A DNA stretch of 64,000 bases. Origin: Stagonosporopsis chrysanthemi (taxonomy: Eukaryota; Ascomycota; Dothideomycetes; Pleosporales; Didymellaceae). Positions 58,801-64,000 of the stretch are shown piece by piece (the stretch's first letter is position 1; each line of letters starts with the position of its first letter). Under the pieces are notes generated by a model. That model saw only the letters and a list, made by a program, of their open reading frames with translations, had not been told where the DNA came from and ran no database searches. Location of the stretch: the NCBI GenBank assembly GCA_022560025.1, contig JAFISE010000162.1:1-64000 (forward strand). The letters are read 5' to 3'. Made by a program: the position numbers and the translations under genes.

Positions 58801-59414
58801 AGGATTCCATCACTGAAGACTTTGCCGGCCACAAATGGAGCCAGCTCAGCTGGCAACCCATGCTGGCCGCGACCGAGCTGCAAGACACGCCAACGGGCGA
58901 CTCCAAAGCGCTCAAGCGGGGCGACACGCAACTTGCGCTTTTCAAGGTGCGCGGGAAATATTACTGCACGCAGCAAATGTGTCCGCACAAGCGGGCCTTC
59001 GTCCTCTCCGACGGCCTGATCGGCGACGACCTACAAAACAACAAACTCTGGGTCTCGTGCCCGAACCACAAGCGCAACTTTGAGCTCTCAGGCCCCCAGG
59101 CAGGCCGCTGCGCAAACGACGAGACGGTCAACATCGCTACGTTCCCCGTCGAGGAGCGCGCAGACGGCTGGCTGTACGTCAAGCTGCCCAGCGTGGAGGA
59201 GCTGGATAGTGTGCTGGGGACGAGCAAGTTTAAGATCAAGAAGAGCGAGAGCGAGGATCCGTTTGTCAAGCTTGATCGCAGATTGGAGAGTATGAAGCTT
59301 AAGGGGAGGAAAGGGTTGCAGGTTTCGCATCTTGAGGGCGGGCTGGGCGAGAAGGCGAAGGCGAGTGCGATTCTTGCGGGCGGGGAGAGGGGCGCGGGCG
59401 GATTGGATTGGTAG
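55896..59414 (+). CDS. niiA: Assimilatory nitrite reductase [NAD(P)H], siroheme type
   Basis: Exons 55896-56164 and 56219-59414 (54-nt intron, branch CTGAC) give 1154 aa. It reduces nitrite to ammonium with six electrons from NAD(P)H. Domains: acidic N-terminus; FAD-binding [10 protein letters not shown] (about 77-86); NAD-binding [10 protein letters not shown] (about 228-237); BFD-like [2Fe-2S] with CSCHNVT (535-541) and [11 protein letters not shown]; ferredoxin-like half domain; siroheme/[4Fe-4S] cysteines C755-x5-C761 and C795-x3-C799 (GCVREC); C-terminal Rieske-type domain with C1011-P-H1013 and C1037-x2-H1040. Start chosen at the first ATG in a GCCAAGATGG context. The exon 1 to 2 join IAFIEKLMKYD is the conserved family sequence. 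Typical full length, no damage. Confidence 0.97.
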
Positions 59415-60244
59415 CGGAGGTGTGTGTACTGATGATCATGGCATTGGATATGGCGTTGAGGCTTGGACTGGTTGTGTTTGCTTGTTAGATTCCCATGATG
59501 GTGTTTTGATGAATACACATCTTCACATTTACTCTACGTCGCTCCTAATTCACTGTATCTGTCTCTTTCTCTTACAATCTTCCCGCTCTTGCTCCTGCAA
59601 TTAGGCGCTGCAGAGGTCTACACCATGGTATACGTTGGTAGTAACTACATATCACCAGCGAGAGCATTGCTCGAGGCAAGACGTGCCGGTACCGGTCCCA
59701 ACACCACGTACACAGCCACCGCTTGCCCCAACACCAACATGAGTGGTCGTCTGGAATCTCCCTTTGCATCGTGTTCACATCGTGAGTAGCCCACTAGCGC
59801 GGTCCAGAAGTGCGCCCTCACCCACGATCCCCTTCCCCGCACTTACCTCATCTGGCATTGACAAGCGACGCGCCCTTCCACATGGCCTATGGCTTACCGA
59901 TCACGGCGTGAGTCACGAAGTCGAGATGAGGTGGTTCGCCGGATGAGGACAGCGCGTGCGTAGGGCTGAGTAATGTGCGACGCGGTGGACAGGACGGGTG
60001 TAGCGCGCGGGTGTGATTGCGGGACGGAGGAGGGAAGGAGGAGGGAAGGTGTGACTATAATAACATACAGGTTTGTTCTCGGGCGCTGGTTTGGCGACTT
60101 TACTGTCAAGTGCACAATACTTTCTCTTCAAGATCTTGCTGTTGAGCAAATCAAGCATTGCGCGTCCACACAGCGCTCTGAGGTTATAAACACACTTGTC
60201 TGATTTTCAAACACTCCCAAAAGACCACTACGTATCCTGACAAC
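59415..60244. other. Intergenic, no supported gene
   Basis: Nitrite reductase 3' flank and upstream region of the next small ORF. Overlapping frames of 60-80 codons are present on both strands without support. A purine-rich stretch GGACGGAGGAGGGAAGGAGGAGGGAAGG lies at about 60023-60050 and an AT-containing leader with CA-rich sequence precedes 60245. Confidence 0.5.
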
Positions 60245-60448
60245 ATGGACACAAATTCGGAGAAAGACACTGTTTCCATCCGCTCAGCATCTACCGCCCG
60301 CTCAACTACATCACTCCTTCGATCGATGCTGCCATCGAAGCGGACGAAGACTATCAAAGCGCTCAAGCGAGGAGAGACACCTGGGGAGAAGGTGGAGAGG
60401 AAGAGAATAGCAGCTGAGGCTAGGTTGGTGTGGGTAGTGTATCGGTGA
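60245..60448 (+). CDS. Small hypothetical protein (67 aa, possibly spliced)
   Basis: MDTNSEKDTVSIRSASTARS then a basic stretch (SKRTKTIKALKRGETPGEKVERKRIAAEAR). The serine-rich start and lysine/arginine-rich end look like a small disordered protein. The last residues may instead be intron: GTTGGT at about 60424 and an acceptor GATAG near 60474 would give a slightly different C-terminus. A CAAC ATGG start context and a leader rich in A and C favour a real gene, but there is no domain. Confidence 0.4.
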   Translation: MDTNSEKDTVSIRSASTARSTTSLLRSMLPSKRTKTIKALKRGETPGEKVERKRIAAEARLVWVVYR

Positions 60449-60875
60449 AGGCGAGCTTACTTGTGGTGTGATAGCGGTGTTGGGTTGGAAAATGACCATT
60501 GATTTGGGTTCGAGTACAGAGTTTGCGAGTTTTTACTGATAGCGGTCTCGTCAATGGTGTTTTTATTGGGGTTCTAACATTACTTGGACATCAAGGTATG
60601 TCATTTGTCTTCGCGTGCTCTGTATTGTTGGGTCTACAGTCATGTGACAGTGGAATGAGCAAGTGAAGGGATGTTACCTAGTCGCGGGAGGTCACGGGGT
60701 GCAGGTGAGAGAAATAGCACCGCTAGCAGCTACTTTAACTTAAAGACTTCACCACCGCAGCTTCTCTCGCTCAAATAACAAGGTCGACACGAATCTCCAC
60801 CTTACTTCATCGAAAAAGGATAGCACTGCCAGCCCAGCCGCTTCAGACTGTTACTACGTTCAACAAACCAACATT
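60449..60875. other. Intergenic, promoter of the 241-aa gene
   Basis: No gene. The last 120 bp are pyrimidine/CA-rich (TTCACCACCGCAGCTTCTCTCG...), as in many fungal leaders. Confidence 0.5.
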
Positions 60876-61601
60876 ATGGCAGACCAAAACGCCTCCTTCG
60901 ATATCTTCATTCGCGCCCGCGGACTCAAGGCCTCAGTCTTGGAGAATATGACAATCCTGCAAGCGGAGCCTGCCTCAACCGACGCACAAGCCGCACCCGC
61001 CTCGTTTGAAGACACTATCATCTTGGCCCTCCGTGGTGAGGGCAAGCTGTGGGCCGACATCACTGCGCACCTGAACGAGCGCCGCATCAAAAAGAAGGAA
61101 GCACCCACGTGGACCGAAGCAGCAGTGTACTCTCGATTCATCCTCATAAGCTCGGAGACTGCAGCGCCTACACGAGAAGTCGGATTCGAGCCACGCGACT
61201 ATGCGCACTTGAAGAACGCAGGTAGTGGACGCGAAGGCACGAGCAAGGCTGGCAAGAAGCGGGTCAAGGACTTTCAGAACGCGACAGAGTTGAGTGCAAA
61301 TATTCGCACGCCAGCTGTTGTCGTGGGTGCAGATGGAGAGCCTACTGAGAAGGCCATTTCTGCGAAAGCGAGGGGCAAAAATAAGGGCAAGGCGAAGATC
61401 AGGGGAAAGGATGAGGACAGGAGGAAGGGCGAGTCTGAGCAGGAGGTTGTTGCTATGGACGGTAGCATGACTGAGCTGCTTATGCGTGCTGTAGGGAAGG
61501 TGGAGAGGAACTTTTGGGTGTACGTGGCCGATGAGATGGAAAGGGAGGCAGGCAGATACGTCGAGCCGAAGGATTTGGAGAAGGTCTTCCATGGTATTTG
61601 A
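60876..61601 (+). CDS. Hypothetical protein, 241 aa, basic
   Basis: Single exon starting MADQNASFDIFIRARGLKA in an ACATTATGGC context. The N-terminal part contains SFEDTIILALRGEGKLWADITAHLNERR ... WTEAAVYSRFILIS, three predicted helices with tryptophans spaced like a Myb/SANT-type fold; this is my inference. The middle is lysine-rich (SAKARGKNKGKAKIRGKDEDRRKGE), like a nuclear localisation signal. The C-terminal MTELLMRAVGKVERNFWVYVADEMEREAG is helical. A DNA-binding nuclear protein would fit, but no known family is recognised. Confidence 0.7.
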   Translation: MADQNASFDIFIRARGLKASVLENMTILQAEPASTDAQAAPASFEDTIILALRGEGKLWADITAHLNERRIKKKEAPTWTEAAVYSRFILISSETAAPTREVGFEPRDYAHLKNAGSGREGTSKAGKKRVKDFQNATELSANIRTPAVVVGADGEPTEKAISAKARGKNKGKAKIRGKDEDRRKGESEQEVVAMDGSMTELLMRAVGKVERNFWVYVADEMEREAGRYVEPKDLEKVFHGI

Positions 61602-61979
61602 GTGTGAGGCCGGCAACAGCGCCGCGTGTGAGGGGAGTCCCTGTTGGGGAGCTGCGTTCCTACGGGGCCCGTTGGAAGGCACATGGTCTCAGTCATCAGA
61701 AGGTTACAAAAGGACAGCATGGATCGCTCCATTGAACAACCATGCAATTGAACGTTTGCAGTTGAGCTGTCCATCCTAGTGTGAAGCCAGAGCAGTCGTT
61801 CAAAGACGTGAAGTTACTGACCCACCTTGCGTTTGTTCGTTCGCTGGCAAGAAAAACGATCTTCAATAGCAGGCCAACGCATTCTTTTAACCACCAATAC
61901 ACTCTGATCTTGCGATCCCACCTTTGCTATCACCAACTTCTACATCAACACTTCTAATCATTCCAGAAGATAGCCAATC
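61602..61979. other. Intergenic
   Basis: 3' flank of the 241-aa gene and a CT/CA-rich leader (about 61900-61979) before the next ATG. No feature recognised. Confidence 0.5.
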
Positions 61980-62243
61980 ATGTCCTGCTCACCAGCCACC
62001 ACCGCACGCCCCTATTCTCAACACAGCCTGCATCCATTGTCGCGACCATCGCTGGGCCAGAACAGAGATCTATATGATTGGGAGTTCATATGCGACTCCC
62101 TAATGCAGGATATGAGGATGATGGGGCACCATATGAAGATGATGAGGACGGATATGGTAAGACAGAGGTTGGAGAGAGAAGGTAGGATGAGAGGGGCAGA
62201 TGAAGGAGGGAAGAAGGGTGAGAGGCAGTGGCAGCAGGATTGA
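61980..62243 (+). CDS. Small hypothetical protein, 87 aa
   Basis: MSCSPATTARPYSQHSLHPL, then a helical methionine-rich part (DYDWEF-like DLYDWEFICDSLMQDMRMMGHHMKMM) and a charged tail. A clean CT/CA-rich leader and CAATC ATG start support transcription. A GTAAGA at 62158 could be an intron donor, in which case the tail would change. Function unknown. Confidence 0.45.
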   Translation: MSCSPATTARPYSQHSLHPLSRPSLGQNRDLYDWEFICDSLMQDMRMMGHHMKMMRTDMVRQRLEREGRMRGADEGGKKGERQWQQD

Positions 62244-63633
62244 GATGGAAGCCGTGGGAGCTGGCGTATGTCCAACCGGCTATCATTACTACATCATTAC
62301 CTTGAGAGATTAGATGCATAGTAAGGTGTATTGGTTGTCAAAATGTGTTAACCCTCTTATAGGCCGTTCACAGAATGCCTAAGGTGGAGGTCTATGAGTG
62401 AATGGACTACAAAGACTTGTCAAATTGCAGGGTGAAACGGTAGACCGAGGCCATTCAAGGCTATTCACTAAATATAGAGTGGTAAGCTACTAGTATCTAC
62501 ACCCATGTAACGGTCTTAGGGTGGTCAGCAAATTATGACAAGCCCCGATACAAACAGGTAGGCAGGTCTGTGAGTGGCTGGAGTCCACGTTCTGCCCTTG
62601 TAAAACGTCTCCTGTGCTGTCGCCTTTGTCAAACGAGCCACAAATGGCGCCAGTCAGAAGCTCTTAGCCGTAATTGGTAGTATGTAATGGAATGTGCTTA
62701 AGTGCTGATCTTATGGAGCCACTGAGTTGCATTCAAACAACTTTGTAGCTCTACAATGCCTTTTGAAATGTGCGGACCCTTGTAAGTCTGGTACGCTAAG
62801 CTGCGATTTACTTCTGATTGGTTGTGAGCAATGATCAGCCAATCAGGAGCGGCCCTTGACGTAGTCTATCAGATCAGAGGGGTCCTATACATGACAGTAA
62901 GCACCGATATGTTCACACAGCAGTGCGAAGACTCAGATTCGACTTGGAATTCCTCCCCGGATGGTGACCATTCTTGTACTCCATCTGACATGGTCGTCAC
63001 TCTTTTCATACCGTCGGGTGCCATGTGACACCCATTCCGACAGATCCGAGAGCTCAACCGGCTGATTTGCTGAGGTTGGCCTGGTATTGACCTCCACAGC
63101 CAGCAGCGCTATTCGCACTACGAATCAGTTTCCTTGATCGCCGAGCTTTGACTTCTCATGAATTGGTTCTAACCAACTGTGTGGTCTTTGGCGGTGTTGT
63201 GCAAGTATTGTGTGTGCTACAAGCTGTTTGTCGTTTGAACGAGCGCCTATGTCGAGCTGTCACCGAGAAATTGTTGCCGATGGCTAGAACGAAGATGGCA
63301 AAACCGCCGATGGTAAAAACTGTAGATTCACGCTTGATTATGTGAAGGTAAACGATATGCCATCGGAACGTTCGAGGAGCGCTTGCATACAGGAAACACG
63401 TATACTGCCAACTTCTCTTTCGAACACTGGCCACGACACCAGCGCTTGTTCTAGACTGGAGGCACCGAGCACCGAGCGCGACTGCAAGATGGCGGAGGTA
63501 TAAATTTTCGGGGTCTCTGCGAGTCCTGCGCATGCCAGAAGTCCAGACGCACCTCTTCAGCATCTGCGGTACTCGCTCGTCAATTAAATCGTCTCAACAT
63601 ACTCTGAACGCTTCCAGCCTTCTGAGAACCACA
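62244..63633. other. Intergenic 1.4 kb, no supported gene
   Basis: Only short overlapping frames (62831-63028, 63148-63345, complement 63156-63563) with no domain. The last 60 bp are the leader of the gene at 63634. Confidence 0.5.
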
Positions 63634-64000
63634 TGTACGACTACTACCTAGATTCTTTTCGCCCCTCTTATCGTCGCCAAAACCAAATGCAATCGATAGC
63701 GTACCCTTATCACGACGACTACGACGACTATGACGAGCGAGTGTTTGACAAAATGCAACGACAACTAGCCAGAGCTTTCCGCTCACACAAGCACTACTCA
63801 GACAGCGATTCAGAGGACGGAAACAATGACGTGGAGAATGCAACAAGAGTGCACATTGAAGCCACGCTGGAATTTAAGAAAGCGAAAGAACTGTCCGACG
63901 ATGCGAATAAGAAACTACAGGAGTGTGAGGACAAAGTACACGCAGCTGCTAAAATGTTGGAAAGAGCGAAGAAAAATCGGCGCAGACGTTGTGTTGACCA
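63634..64000 (+). CDS. Hypothetical protein, N-terminal 122 codons, cut by window edge
   Basis: Open from ATG 63634 (ACCACATGT) to the end of the window with no stop. It begins MYDYYLDSFRPSYRRQNQMQ, has an Asp/Tyr-rich stretch (HDDYDDYDERVFD), an acidic serine patch (SDSDSEDGNNDVEN) and then a long charged helix (ATLEFKKAKELSDDANKKLQ, ECEDKVHAAAKMLERAKKNR) that looks like a coiled coil. No family recognised. The 3' part lies outside. Confidence 0.6.

Noticed and set aside
60470..60545. A tRNA-like B box (GGGTTCGAGTAC)
   Set aside because: No cloverleaf or A box can be formed around it.
1..64000. CRISPR arrays, rRNA or bacterial-type operons
   Set aside because: No regularly spaced repeat array or rRNA-like sequence was seen; the introns and gene families are fungal.

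Overview
The window is nuclear DNA of a filamentous ascomycete (Pezizomycotina). I infer Dothideomycetes, probably Pleosporales. The introns are 47-56 nt with GT..AG ends and CTRAC-type branch points. The gene content is fungal: GH7 cellulase, Bos1 SNARE, Irc3 helicase, NIA/NII nitrate assimilation. An AT-rich repeat block carries the C-to-T/G-to-A scars of repeat-induced point mutation (RIP).

Layout. (1) 1-26.7 kb is an AT-rich graveyard of mutated transposons with no intact gene. It holds two minus-strand Ty3/Gypsy remnants (1-3689 and 6474-9905), pogo/Fot1-type transposase remnants, a full-length LINE (13377-19466), a Ty1/Copia element with LTRs (20455-26201), and four hAT-type MITEs with a shared terminal repeat and 8-bp target duplications. 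(2) Near 26.8-27 kb composition switches to gene-like DNA, which leads to a GH7 endoglucanase (28301-29595). (3) 29869-34246 is a pogo-type DNA transposon with a second pogo-type transposon nested in its right terminal repeat. (4) 34548-39348 is an MFS transporter gene cut by a 2.87-kb LINE exactly at the donor site of its last intron, so the terminal exon now lies 2.9 kb away. (5) 39.7-50.6 kb carries BOS1, a hypothetical gene, a secreted M28 peptidase, an Rrn5-like protein with a Zn2Cys6 cluster, and the divergent IRC3-like mitochondrial helicase. (6) 51.8-59.4 kb is a tandem nitrate-assimilation pair, nitrate reductase then nitrite reductase, with perfect NirA-type sites and several GATA sites upstream of the nitrite reductase gene. 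(7) 60-64 kb holds small hypothetical genes and a gene running off the right edge.

How the parts relate. The nitrate and nitrite reductases perform consecutive steps from nitrate to ammonium and share promoter signatures for pathway-specific and nitrogen-repression factors; no nitrate transporter is in the window. The rest are unrelated housekeeping or secreted functions. The most informative part is the layered insertion history: target-site duplications allow the order of several events to be read, and pairs of heavily and lightly mutated copies of the same element show what the mutation process did.
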